Part shown: positions 1 to 13,346 of the stretch, piece after piece
How the letters are laid out: each line of letters starts with the position of its first letter
Numbering within the stretch: the first letter of the stretch is position 1
Assembly: GCA_013397865.1 (NCBI GenBank)
Contig: VZTI01001770.1
Location: forward strand, 708,728-772,727
DNA length: 64,000 nucleotides
Direction: 5' to 3'
Source: Struthidea cinerea
Lineage: Eukaryota > Chordata > Aves > Passeriformes > Corcoracidae
Position numbers and translations under genes: made by a program
Notes under the pieces: model-generated
Told to the model about the DNA's origin: nothing
The model's input: only the letters and a program-made list of their open reading frames with translations
The model's database searches: none

Positions 1-1352
1 TGGATGAGATGAAAGGTATTTACAAACCAGAGGCTGCCAGCAGAACACAGGCAGCCCCAGCTTGATCCAGCTCCAGCTGTAATCAATAGGAGCCTTCAAC
101 TAAACCAGAGCCTGCAGAACAAACTGACTGCTTTTTGAAATATCTTACACGGTGAGTTCTGTAAAGGCAAAGCTGGAGCTCCTCAGGAGTGGGACATGGA
201 GGGATGCAGTGGAGTTTCACACACTGTTTGGTGGGCTTCAAAATTTCCAATCACAACTGAAGCCCCATTTTTTTTCTCCGTTAAATCTCCCACTCTTACT
301 TTTCTCCTGTGTTTTTCTTTCCCTGTTTCTCTAGGTTCTGCCCTTCTAATTTTTCAAGGCAGAGAATGTGCCTTTGTTTGTGAAGAGCAAGGCGAGTTTA
401 TGGCACCCTATTCATTATATTTATGAATCATATCTAACTGAATTTTTCCCATAGCCTAAAGGTGGCTGATTGCCCAAAGGCACTGCTCCTAATGCCTGTG
501 TTTTCTATTTATAAGGTGTATTTTAGTTTACATCAGAAGCTGAGGGAAAGACTTCTGCTTGATATCACTTCTGCCAAATGAAACCCACAGAGAAACCGTG
601 GCCAAAGGAATTCTGTACAAAAGTTGTCCGGGCTCTGTAATTTTGTTCACGTGGGTGCATGGTAGTATACACCAGCTGCCAATAAAAACACTCTAAAATA
701 GATACAGCCCTGTGCAAGTCTCCAGATGATCTTAAAATGTACAGAGCACAGGTAAGGGAGCACGGGGAGAGAACCAGGCTTTGTCAGGACACAGCCCAGT
801 GAGAAAATCAGCTTTTGCAAGGTGGTCGTGAGAGGAGAAGCAGCTCCTCTGATAATCCCTGCTACTCCCTGCAAGTTGATGAAATTCCTGAAAGAGCAGT
901 TTACAACCAAATTAAAGAAAATTGTTGCTTTTGAAGCCATTTGTGGTTGTGACCAAGTGCGGACGCTCCCCAGAACGTGTTGATGCTCTGTGGGCAGCAG
1001 AGCCAAGGACAGGGAGAAATGAGTCCCTCCGAGGAGGGAACACTGGTCTGGGCCATTGCTCCACATCAGGAGAGTCTGGGATCGCTGGCAGGGGTTGGAA
1101 AGCTCCAGCAGCACGGAGCCCAGGATACAGGGAGAAGATCTGTGGGACAATCATTAGCACTGATGCCTGTCCAAACCAAGCTTTTTGCCTCCGGAGAATG
1201 GCAGGAATAAAAGGGAATTGGCTTTGCAGCTACCGGGGGGAAGGGAAGGAACAGGCCCTGACGGATTCACTGGGCAAGTTTTTTAATACTTTGTGGCTTG
1301 AGATGTTTCTCTTGCTTCTGGCCCCAGGAAGAAAGATGAGTGGGAAGCTTTA

Positions 1353-1596
1353 GAATCATAGAATGGCTGGGGCTGGAAGGAATCTGAAAGCTCATCCAGT
1401 GCCACCCCCTGCCATGGGCAGGGTACACCTTCCACTATCCCAGGTTGCTCCCAGCCCCATCTAGCCTGGCCTGGAACACTTCCAGGGATGGGGTAGCCAC
1501 AGCTTCTCTGGGCACCCTGTGCCAGGGCCTCCCCACCCTCACAGGTAGGAATTTTTTTCCTAATATCTAATGTAAACCTACTCTCTCAATGTGAAA
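1353..1596 (-). repeat. CR1 LINE 3' end
   Basis: Left end reads GAATCATAGAATGGC, the complement of the ATTCTATGATTC tail of CR1. It is followed by the familiar CCCCTGCCATGGGCAGGG, CAGGTTGCTCCCAGCCCCATC and CACTTCCAGGGATGGGG words and ends in TAATATCTAATGTAAACC. The element is a 5'-truncated CR1 copy whose sense strand is minus. It is only moderately diverged. Confidence 0.92.
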
Positions 1597-4500
1597 AAGT
1601 AAATTGTGAAAAGTCCTTCTCCATCTTTCTTGTAGCCATCCTTCCTGAAAAAGCATTGAGGACCTTCTTCATCTTTTTTTTTTTCCCCCAAAGGTTCTTT
1701 GCTTGGTTCTCTGTGTGTTCCATTCCCTTCTTTAAAAGGCGTGAGATCCCAGGTATTTATGCTCTTGCAAATGGAATGTACGAGCCAAGTGCCGGCGATG
1801 CCTGTCTGCATCCTGGCACATCTGAGGGATGCCCAGGACATTGTCAGTGCATCATTTGGCACTGCCTGGCTGTCTGGAACTCTAAGTAGATAGCCATGAA
1901 TGTGTGATTAAAACCCACTGCAGAGGTTAATGACTGGGCAGGATCCACAGGGAAACATGAGGGCCTCAGATGCTGCTGAACACAGGCCAACGTTGGTTGG
2001 TCAGAATAAATTCTGCTCATAAATTCTTGCAGGATGGGAGAAGAGATTTCTCAATTTAAACTTTCATCAAAGCTATTGGAAAAAGCTGTCAATCACACTT
2101 AGGGCTCTCAGAGATGCCTTGCTGCCTCAAATGCCTTCCAGATGGATTTAATTCCAGTGCATTGATTGTCCACTCTGCTTTGCAGAGCAGTTTGGGGGAA
2201 GTCCCTGCCATCCTCACTGAGCTGCCGGATGGCAACAGAATTGACTGGTGGCTCTTTCCTCATGGAAGTGCTGTCTTCCAGGAACTGATGAGGCAAGAGG
2301 TGAACTGGCAAAAGATGAATCTAGGGGAGACTAATTATATCCAAGTAATTAATGCCAAGAGCAAAGAATAGAATGAAAAGGTGAAGCAAGGAGAGACGTA
2401 GCTGAGTATTAGGAAGATGGTCTATTTATAGTGGAGAAAGAATAAATATCTGTGAGCACATTAATTTCTTACCTATAGGATAAAGGGGGGAATTGCTTAA
2501 AATTCTAAAGCTAAAATGTTTTAAAGTAATTTTTAAAAGAAATTTAGTAATCCTATTATTTATGCAATTATATTTGTTAGCTTGAATAACCCAAACCAAT
2601 GTGTGCAACATTAAGCCTTCTGCCAAGCTAATCAACTTCAAATTCATTGTGTAAGTTTGGGAGGTCTAACCTAGAACCTGGATTTCTCTGAGCTCTTGGC
2701 TTTTAGAAGCTCTGGCTGTGGAGAAGGATTCCCCTGTTCTGCTGCTCCAAACCCTGAACCATGTTCAGGACCATGTTCAAGCAGCCAACAGACTTAGAGA
2801 GGAGGAGGGGGGATGGGGGGGATTTCAGAGGACAGCAAGGTGATGAAAGTTGTGGCCTGTAAAGATTTTTTTTTTTAAAAAGCTTTTTCAAAATACAAGG
2901 TTTCCAGACAGGGACTGCTGAAGAGGAGGGGAAGTTTTTTAGCAGACTGAAAACACGTGGGCTTCAGTACCTTGAAAACTTTCATAGTTAGCATTTAACC
3001 AACTGCCTTGATTTAGAGGCTGGGTTTAGTTAATCAGATGCTACCAATAAATATGCAAAACACCAGTGAAAGACCAATGGCAAGATTAGTTCCTAGCAGT
3101 TACTTGAACATCCTCTGTAGTGAGATCTGCATCTAAATTTATTTAGGACCTAACAGACTGTTAGTTTGCTTTGGAGATTTCATGGACAGGCAAAAAAATC
3201 AGCATGAAAGAAAAGAAACAGAGTGTCTCAGCTAATAACTACCACAGGGTCTTCTGAAGGGATTTCAGAGGTTCAAAAACACCTCTGACAAATAAAACCA
3301 AGTCATGAAAGTTGTTGTACCCTATTATTTTCTGGACTGGGAAGTGTTCAGTGTGTTTTAGGATCAGGTCCAAATGATTTTTAAGGAGTTAGGTCTTGTT
3401 TTCAATGAAAGGAAAATAAAAAGGAAGCAAAGCATAATAGATAAGTAAGGCTAAATATATATTAAAAACAAAAATCTTTTTAAAGCAAAGAACAATGAAC
3501 TCTTATCTACAGAAGGTTCAGTAAATAGGTTAATTCTTCATATTGACTTAAAACTCTTGGGCTTGATTTATTATTCCCCTTATTTGTGCAGGAATTTTTA
3601 TTTACCCACAAGGCTTCACACTTACTACATGTGCATGTGCCTGCCCAAAATGTCCAGTAGTGGAGAGCAAGGCCCCTTGAGCCAGAAAAGGAATCTGAGA
3701 AGTTCCTGGAAAGATCTCTGTTGATGCATATCTACGTGTCATTCTGTCCCAAACCAGCCACTGCATCCATCTGCTTCTCAGAAGGGACAAAACTGATCTG
3801 GTTTGCAGATCATCAACAAGTTTGAAATTCAGTTTCTAGAAGGGATGAGATTTTACAGAGAAGATACTGAGGAGATGGTTCTTGTAGCCAAGCCAGGCCT
3901 CACTTCCTATAGAAGTGGCACGAAGTACTTATTGAATAAAAGTGACAGCATGGCCTCATCTGGCACTGCAAATTCACAATGCTGTTTGGAGTCACCATAA
4001 ATCATCAGCTGTAAAGTATCTGGTTTCCTAAAGGAGCAGCTTTATTTCATTAACATTTTGAAAGTGATGTTGCTAATTGTACGGTAATTTATCCAGGATC
4101 ACAGTGTGAACTGCTGTTTTCAGTCAGGTTTTAGCACTCACTGCCAAAAGTTTAAGTAAAGAAAAGAGGAAGGGAGAATAAGGAATTAAATAGAAGCAAG
4201 AATTGAAGAGTATCTAAAAGGGGGAGCATTGGTAGATGTGAGACAAGCTGGGATCTTCAGCAGAGTGGTCTGAAAACTGTCCCAGCAATGGACCTGCAAG
4301 CTGAGTAATCGCCCCTGCCCTCCAGATCAAGGCTACTCCCTCCGATACTCTCAAGCATTTCCTACCCACCCATGAGTAGGATCAGCCTGTGCCTGGTATT
4401 GCAGGCTTACTCTGGCAAGGCTTTTAGTGAGAGGTTTTAAAATAAAAGTTCCTAGCAACAAGGTGAAGGACTGATTGAGGACGGCAGTGAGGAGCTGTGT

Positions 4501-5044
4501 AAACTGAGGCACGTGCAAAGGTGTCAGGGAAAACACGGGGATCTAAACGTGTGCTTTAAATCCTGGAATGCAACTAAAGGTGTCTTAAAATGACACTTCA
4601 AAGTACAAACAGTGGTTTTGTTTATTAAAATCAGCCTCAGCACTTTGAGAAGCTTGGTGGGCACTAGTTATGAAAATATCTGCAGTTATTCAGAGTTCAA
4701 GTAAGCAACAGTCACTGATCAGTGAAACTTCACTTCTTTCCTTCTTTGTGGATACACATTGATATTATTAATTTTTTGGTTTTTATCTGGAAATGAAAAA
4801 GCTGCTGAGATTCACTTGCAGTAGGAGTTGGGTCATGGGAGGTTGGGAATGACATTCAGCCAGTCTGCTCCTTAGGAAAATGTTTTCATTCAAACCCAGG
4901 GAATTGTTACCTTCCCTTATGGAAAACACTTCCTCACCTCTACATTTGTAAGAAAACAAACCCTTTTCCCCCCATGTCTGGATTTTTAGCAAATCTCTTT
5001 TGTCTGTGTCAATCCAGGGTGAATTGGAAGGAGGAGTTCTGGGT

Positions 5045-5232
5045 ATATGGAAAACCTTTTTCACCATTAGGACAGTCAAGGTGTGGAACAGGTGCCCAGA
5101 AAAATTGTGTGCTCTCCATCCATGGGATTTTTCAAGCCCTGACTGGATAAATGTCCCAGGTCTGATCTCAGAGCTGGGCAGGATGTTGGGCTGGAGACCT
5201 CCCAAGGTCCCTTCTCACCTGAATTATTCTGG
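5045..5232 (+). repeat. CR1 LINE 3' end, older copy
   Basis: Sense-strand CR1 words in order: a diverged match to the TTCTTCACTATGAGGGTG motif, GTGGAACAGGTGCCCAGA, GGGATTTTTCAAGCCCTGACTGG, GGAGACCTCCCAAGGTCCC and TTCTCACCTGAATTATTCT. Strong divergence and lack of a clean tail suggest an older subfamily. Confidence 0.85.
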
Positions 5233-6225
5233 GCTGCTGTAAACACACCCTAAGCTATAAACTAGAATGAGAACTCTACTACCTTTCTTTCCTCTGGCTT
5301 TTTATAGTGTTCTTCAGGCAGGAATTGAGTGCAGTGAGGTTTCTGATTAAAACATGTGGAGCCTGTCACACAACTTTTTTTAATGCAACCTAAGCACCAA
5401 ACTAAATAAATTCAGCCCAGCTGTGAACTAAGAGAAGAACTGCAGGGAAACCAGTTGGTCACCACTGGGCCAAATTGTGAAATTAGTGCTAAGAATAGTT
5501 AACAATGGGACATAAGCATTTAATTTTTCAAATTAAGGACAAATGATAGGAATGGAAAAACCTGCATATTATCATTCCAGTTTTTAAGGGCTGTTGTCTG
5601 TGCAGCCCATCCCAAGTGCATCCCAACGGGACAGTAATGCTGTCTTGAAGCTGGCTTTGTGTGACAGAGGCAGCTCTGGAACGCTGGGCCATAAAGGCGA
5701 GTGCGTGTGCGTTGGTGCGTTCCGCGGGGATGGGCTCCATCCAGGCAGATCCCACGGCTGTCCCGCTCGGAATGTTACAGCCAAATTAGAAACCCTGTTT
5801 TGTTTTGTGCTGCCTTTTTGCTGTTTTTCCTGTTCTTACACGCTTAGGGTTGTTCTTGCTGGCTGAACCCCCCGAATGGCCACTGAGTATGTGCAAATCC
5901 CAGCCGGTCCCTTTGGTCCCTTCAATGCTTTGCTTCCAGCCTACTGCTCAGGGCTGTAGCAGGAGTGGGACCCCACCCTGAGGACCAGGCTTCGCCCCTG
6001 CTTGGTCACATGTGAGGCACGTGAATGGAGCCCCCGGGGGCTCCCTCAGCCTCCACCAGCCAGAATGTGCTGAGGCCACTTTTTGGCTGGGTTGGACGTG
6101 ACAGATACTAAAACAAAGAATCAAACGCAAGGAATGATATAAGCTGCTCCTGCTGCTGCTGCTTTTGTCCCAAATGCACCACTGAACACAGCAACTGTGG
6201 GGCACGATGTGCTGGTTGAGTCACA

Positions 6226-6322
6226 GATCACAGAATATTCTGAGTTGAAAGGGATTGTCGAGTCCAACCCTTACGGTAGAGAAGTGCGTGCCCCACGATG
6301 CTGTTTAGAGCGGGACATTTCC
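6226..6322 (-). repeat. CR1-like 3' fragment
   Basis: ATCACAGAATATTCTGAGTTG followed by GAAAGGGATTGTCGAGTCCAACCC matches, as complement, the 3' end of a CR1 subfamily. Only about 100 bases are recognisable. Confidence 0.7.
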
Positions 6323-9300
6323 TTCTCCATGCACATGTTGTCCAGGAGAATGGGGCCTTGGAGGGCCCCTGGAAGCTGTGCCAGTACTCAGGGTCACTGA
6401 ATTTCAGTATGGCTTGCTCTACCCCACAGTAACAAACCACAATTCCCGTGTTTACAATGTTCTGATATCAACATCTGATTTCTTTTTGATATAGAAATTG
6501 CATTTGACAGCTAACAATCAGATTATTTACACACCACTTTGTCAGAATTACAAAAACTTTTGTCTGAATCTCCCAATGGTTTTAACTTTTAACAAAACGG
6601 GTTGTGCTCTACCAAAAAAAGTCTCAACCTTCTGCAGCTCATAGGGCCAGGAGTGGTTCCATTGTGGGACTGAATATCTGATGTCCACCAGACTGATTAG
6701 CCAGAGCTTTGGGGAATTGGCTTTGTGCTCAAGCCACAGGTAACAGCCACCAAATGAAGCAAGATGGAAAACTTACAGACTCTGCTTTCTCAAACTGGGC
6801 ACTAGGAGATACCTCAGAAAAGTACAGATGTCACCAATCTGCCCTTCAACAATCAACCTCATCCTGACATTCTGTAAGAACTGAGGATTGCCCTAAGCAT
6901 AAATTAGGTCTGTTAACCTTTTCAAAAGTTGCTGCTTTGTAACTTCTGCTCTCGCTGTATAAAACGTCCAGACCTTTGTTTGATCAAGTTCTTAAACTGT
7001 TGCGCTCACTCCTATCCCAAGGCAGAGATTTTGGGAAGTGTTTCCTTTTGTGGGCTCCTCCAGCCACGCCACCTTCTAGCATCACAAGCAAAGACTCAAA
7101 CTGTGAGTTTCAAAGTGGGAAACAGCAGCTACAAACCTGCCTTGATTATTTCTGTATGGTTTTGCTACACTTTTCTCTGCTGTTAAAACCTCTCTTCATC
7201 CCCAAGCTGCTGCTTTCTCCTGCTGCTCCTGTTTTTCAGTATCTCCTCTGTCCAGGCTCTGCAAGCAGCTGCCCTGCTCCTGAGCTGTTTGAGAGGGAAG
7301 AAAACCAAGCAAGTGAACTATTCCTGCGTCCCAAAGAGCCCCTGCACGGCTCCGGAGCTGGGGAATCCCCCAGGAAGCTTTTAGGAGGGTGGAGAAAGTG
7401 GAGACAAGATCAAGACCAGCGCTCTGAAGCTGTGCTTAGGGGAAGAGCTGAGGGTGTTCGAGGGTGTTGCTGGGTGGATCTCCTTGGCTGGTTTTGGGGT
7501 TTGGCTCTATTACATGGCTGTGCTTTCAATTTATTTCAAAGGTGCCTGGAGCCTTATAAATCTGCATACATAGTAAGGAAGAGGTTCTCCTCACAGTGGA
7601 TACTGAACTCTGAGTGTAACCAGAATGGAGAGAATGTTTGGATTGAAATACATAATGAAGCAACCTTTTCATAAAAATATCTTTTCTAGAAATGGGGAAT
7701 TTTCCTTTTTATAGGCATAGAGAGCCACAGTTTCTTATAGAGGAATACTTTGTCTTGGAACACACACAAAAAACCAGCCCCCTCCCCAAAATCATCCTTT
7801 TTCACATGCTGATTAATAGATTAAAATTTATGAATATAGTTTCTGGATTGTTTAAATAATGGTCACTGTTTGCAATGGGGAAAATGGGTGGTTTTTTCCT
7901 GCACCCAACTATGCCTGCATCAATGCTATCAGGAGTGTGGTTCTAACTCTCTTCCACCTCAGCTTAATTCAAGCTGTAATGTTCTCCTGCTTCTGCAAAC
8001 ACCAGAAACCCAAGGGGTGCTCAGTGGTGTTAAGTCTATCATTTTTATCTGCTTGTGCAGTGCTTTCTGCTCCAGGGAAAAAGTGCTGGAAGTGTCAGGA
8101 ATATCTTTGGAATATCAACCATCCCCAAATTATTTTCTAGTCCAGTAACACGTAAGGAGAGAGTGGGAAAGAAAATCTGTCTTGATGCTTCAAATTAAGC
8201 CAGATAAGACTGAGGAAGGTCTGGATGCAGAGTACATACAGGCAGGATGATGTCAGAGAGGAACACATTTTTTCTTTCCCCTTGGGAAATGGGAAGGACT
8301 TTTGGATTCTGCACTCTTTCTTGATTTAGTCTCCAACAACTTCTGGGAGGAATGAAGTCAGGTGTCATCCACAGCCCACAGGGGCAGAGCAGAGGTTGCT
8401 CCAAAGCACTGCTTGTTTCTGATGTGATTCTGTGCTCACTACCCTGTGAAATATTTCTATATTCATGCTTTTAACTCATTCCAGGCGTGACAAGCAAGTC
8501 CTTGTTTTACCCAGGTCACCTTTATCATCTCAAAGGTCTGTGGAGAACTGGCTCCTGATAAGGAAGTCCCTTGAGAACAAATTCGTTTATGAAGAAAGTG
8601 CTTTAAAAACTACAAGCAAGTATTTGTTGCTTCTAAAAGTGTATTTAATTCCACCTACTCTGAATCCCAGATACTCAAAATTCTCCCCAGAGTAAGTTTA
8701 GACAAGAGATTGTTTCTCCTGTGTATTTTTATAAGGTAGGTCAAGTCAGCTAAAATCACACTTAAATTTCTGCTCACTTTGCCATGTTTGATTCCTTTGC
8801 TCTGTGCAAGATTGTTATTAAATGTGACCTTATTGGCAACATCTTTAAAACCACACAGAACATTGTTACCTGTCAAAAGTCCTTGCACTTCCCAGTTCTG
8901 AGTACTTCTGACAACAGGCAGCTGTTACAATGTTGATAAGGATCTCTGTCTAAATTTATAATGCTACCAGATATTCAGGAACTGATTGTCCAAATTACTG
9001 CTTTTCTGGAATTATGGAGGTTTTATATCCCATAAGATGCCTTCTTTTTTTTAATTTTTTTTCCCCCTTGGATTTCTTTAACTCTGGAGAATTTTAATTG
9101 AAATTGAAACCCAAAGTTAACTCTTGGTATAAGGCCCAGATTTGCACAGCAATCTGCCTTGTCAGAGTTTGGGTTACATCTGATAGTGGGATCGGTTTGA
9201 CTGCACACGTTCTGCCCAGTTACCTGTTAACAGGAATCCCACCCGTGCAGGCAGATGCACACAAAAACCCTGGAACAAGCTCTGTTTGTACTCAGGAATC

Positions 9301-11276
9301 TCCTTGGAACGTCTGTTCAGGCATGGGCTGAACATGCTCAAGTGCAGTGTCAGATTTGCTTAAATCACCTCACACCGGGTCATGCACCAGACCAGGAGTT
9401 TCCTTCAGGTTAAATTCAGCTTGTAAAGGAAGGCTCAGCAATATCTTCTCCTCCTCAGAGCTGACCAAAACAGGCTTAATTAATTAATATGTCCAATTAA
9501 AGGCAAGATTTTTTTTAAATAAGGAGTTAATGAAGCCAGATTCAGAATTTCCCAAAGTAAACATCTCTTCCCAGGAGATAGACCTTCACACACTGAATCC
9601 TTTGTCATCCCATTTAAGAATTTTACTTTAAAGTTATTTATTTAAGCCATGCAGTAACAGCAAAAGACAAGGGGCTACTGAATATCTAATTTTAAAATAT
9701 TTAATTAAGAGCTGGGGATACATTTTGCTAGAAAACATCTAATTCATTTCTGAGCCTCAAGAACTTTTTCTTAGCACTGTAGCTTATAAAAGTGTGTGTA
9801 ACACATGTTTTCTTAGTCACTTTTTTCAGCTTTGATGCTACAGGTTTGACCATATAATTATACCTAACAAAAATTAGACATCTCTCTACTCTGCTAACAA
9901 CAGAACCAACCTTTAACATGATTTCAGATTAACAAATAAGACACAAATGTGGAGGAGCATTAAAGGTATTTTATAACAACTACATGTGTGCTAAAATACT
10001 TCAGAGCTCGGTAATTTGCAAATCCCTCTTGTATTTTTAGTAAAGTTAAAAGCTAGATGAAAGAAGGTACAAGCAGCATTCTTGTGTATTTAGGATGGGT
10101 TTTTTCAGGTTACATTTTGCTGTCTGCTGAATTATGGCAAATACCTTTCTCTCCAAAACTGTTGCTTACTGACTGCTATGAAAACAAAATATAGCAGATT
10201 AAACAGGTATTTCTTTGTGAAATTTCATACTTTTTACTCATGAACTTTACATGTCTGATTACCTATTCCATGTATTCTTATCATACAGAAAACAGAGATC
10301 TTACAAGCCCAGTTCAGATCTTCCAGTCTTGTGGATAGAAGCATCTAAACTTTGACAGGTATGTGGCAAAATTCCCTTTGATAAGAACCCTTCAGCACAA
10401 GGGATACTTAAATTCCATTTGACTTATTCTAGACCATGCATAGATAGTGATAGCCCATAAAAAGTAGCTCAAAAAGCATCATGGAGGGGAAAAAAAAGAA
10501 TAAATTTTAAGTATAATGAGAGGAGGTGGTGAAGCTCAGCTTACATTTATCCCATGATCAAAAAGTACAAATCCTTTCCCAGTTAACACAGACACGGCAC
10601 AAAGGGTTGCCATGACCAAGTGCAGCACAAGAGGAGTTGACTACACCACCAAAAATGTGGAATGTTTAAGATGCAACCTGGTAGGTGAACTCAAAAATTA
10701 CACTCTCCTTGTGGTTTTCAACCGGACCAAAAATATCTCACTAGAAAGGAGTCCTGTAACACTCCCGCTGCCTTTGACAGCAGGAAAATGGCAAACCAGC
10801 AAGTCTAAACAGCACTCTGAATGAATTCACACAGTGCTGGAGCCTGGGCTGCTGGGCTGTGGGGCAGCAGATGGGATTCCCTAGCAGAGGACAGGGAGAG
10901 GAACGCAGGCATCCCTGGGTGGTGCAGGGAGGAATCAAACAGGCCTCTGCTGCCTTTGCAGGAAGCTTTGTTCTTCCTGTAGGGCTGTTTTGGCACACAG
11001 AAACAGCAGCTATCATCTTCCCTGGCCAGCACGGGAAGGGAGAAATCACTTGGAAAGAGAATAAAATGAAGGAATTAACAGTTTCAAATTTCAGCTCTTG
11101 AACTAGTTTTCCAGCTTCCTAAATTTGTGACCCATCACTGGAGAAGCTCAACAAAAATCTTGGATCTTTGAAAAATGTGTCTGCAATGCTGAGATCCTTT
11201 AGAAATGTTCTAGCAGAGGTGACTCAGTAACACAGACTGCAAGAGTGAAAATAAAACACAGGTAAGAGCATTTCCG

Positions 11277-11416
11277 TTACACACTAATTAATCTGAAGTA
11301 GGAATCAGGTTTGAAAATGGAGGAAAAAAGTGGTGGTTGAGAGAAATTACACACTAATTAATCTGAAGTAGGAATCAGGTTTGAAAATGGAGGAAAAAAG
11401 TGGTGGTTGAGAGAAA
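11277..11416. repeat. Perfect 70-bp tandem duplication
   Basis: The 70-base unit beginning TTACACACTAATTAATCTGA and ending GGTTGAGAGAAA occurs at 11277-11346 and again at 11347-11416 with no difference seen. Lack of divergence means a recent event, a length polymorphism, or an assembly error. It is in the large EFEMP1 intron. Confidence 0.97.
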
Positions 11417-13060
11417 ATCATCCTGAGCAAACAACTGTGGAAAGGAAGAGCACAGAGCCTTTCTCCTGAGGCTGAGGAGTGACCGTGCAGGAGACTGGGA
11501 GGAAACAACTGCCCAGAGCAAGCACAATGAGGACATCCCAGTGGCAATAGTAGCACTATAAAATTATCTGAGAGGGGTGCTAAAAGCAGCTGCTAGGGTG
11601 CCTTGGCACTGCTGGGGAAAGTGCCTGTATCGCTGTGATGCTGTGGAATGCATTCCATTGAGAGCAGGTTTTGGCACAGGGAACAAACGCCAGCCCGTGC
11701 TGCCCCAAGTCCTGCTTTGTGCCCTCTGGTACTGCCGAGTGCAGCAGGTGACAGCCCTCGCTCCTTGTGTGGTTTTCCTGACTCGTAGGGTGCTCAGGTC
11801 TGAGTGTCTGCAACAGGTACAGGGAATTCCTCGAAGAGAGAAATAAGTGCTCTGAGCTGTTTAATGGGGTGCCAAGTACTCTGGGATGCCAAGTCAGGAT
11901 CAGGCACGAGCACATTCTTCCCCTTTGCTATCTGGTGTTATTCCTGATTGCATTGTGGAAAAGACCTCCGGCTTAGAGAAAGGAATTCTGAAGGAGGACA
12001 GATGGCTGGAGTTTGGACTTTCTTCGGGCCATGTGCCTTCTGAATCCATTTGCTGTGTTTTGTCTGTCAAAACATGAGCCTCCTCTGAGCTACTAAGGCA
12101 ACAGGCTTCAAAATCAACAAATGCAGCCCACGAGGATGACAGCCGAGGTGACTACTGTGTGATCCCATTCTTCTGCTGCAAGAAGCCATGAGAACTGCTA
12201 ATGAGTTTACTTAAACTTGAAGTCCAGTGCTTGCCTGCATAATCCCAGTTCAGGAAGCTAAGGTAAATACAACTTGGGGAAGCTTGCTTGCCTCTAGGAC
12301 ACTTAGCACTTAGCAAACGGGAGGAATCTTTAGCTGCAACACACTGAGCATATTCCTGCAGGGGTCAGGACAATGGGAAAGCAGTAACTAACTCAGGAAA
12401 GGAAAGCAGCTGCTAGTATTTATGCTTGTGATGGATGTTCACAGTAAAATGGTCAGACAGAACAGAGAATATCTCTCCAAGGTCTTGACTTGACACCCAC
12501 AGCTGTGCAAATAGCACAGATGGGAAGATGATTCAGAGTGGCCAGATTTCAAAAATGCCCAAAACCAGGCCCTCAAAACAAGTTGGGTTTTTGTGAACGC
12601 CCCTGCGGACCCTCAGGGCTACTGAAGAGATGCTTCTTTGCAGCAGAATGCAGCAGTTTCACAGATTAACATCTTCAACAGTTGGTTCAGGGTGGGCTGA
12701 TGAAAGAGGATCTCTGCATGATGTATCCAAACATACAAGGAATTAATTGAAAGCTATGAACAAAGAGCCGTGAAAGTGTCAGCTTGTGTCCTTCTGTGGT
12801 TCCTCTTAGACCTGCAGAATTCCTGGGGCTTGTCCCAGTAATGAGTATTGAAATGGCACATGTAACCAGGCTGGTCTCTTAAGAGTGGCTACAGCTGGCA
12901 ACAAGTGTTCCCCACTTGCTGGAGTGCTGCACAAGCACATCGCCTGAGGGAGCACTTGGAGCTACTGCCATGCCAAACCAGATACCCAGGCCTTATTTTT
13001 CCTGCCACAGCCTCTATCCTCACCCTATCCTCAAATTCAACAGGCCTAGTAGTGTTTACA

Positions 13061-13346
13061 GAATCATAAAAGTTTTGATTGAAAGGAGACCTTGAGGATC
13101 GCCTCATTCTACCCCCTGCCACAGGCAGGGACACCTTCCACTATCCCAGGTTGCTCCCAGCCCCATCCAACCTGGCCCTGGACACTTCCAGGGATGGGGC
13201 AGCCACAGCTTCCCTGGGCACCCTGTGCCAGGGCCTCCCCACCCTCACAGGGAAGAACTTTTCCCTAATATCTAACTACTCTCTTTCAATTTAAACCCAT
13301 TTTCCCTTGTCCTGTCACTGCATGTCCTTGTAAATAGTCTTGCCCT
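13061..13346 (-). repeat. CR1 LINE 3' end
   Basis: Starts GAATCATAAAAG at the tail side and runs through CCCCTGCCACAGGCAGGGAC, CACTTCCAGGGATGGGGC, CCTCACAGGGAAGAAC, TAATATCTAACTACTC and CCCTTGTCCTGTCACTGC. It is a 5'-truncated minus-sense copy similar to the one at 1353. Confidence 0.92.
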
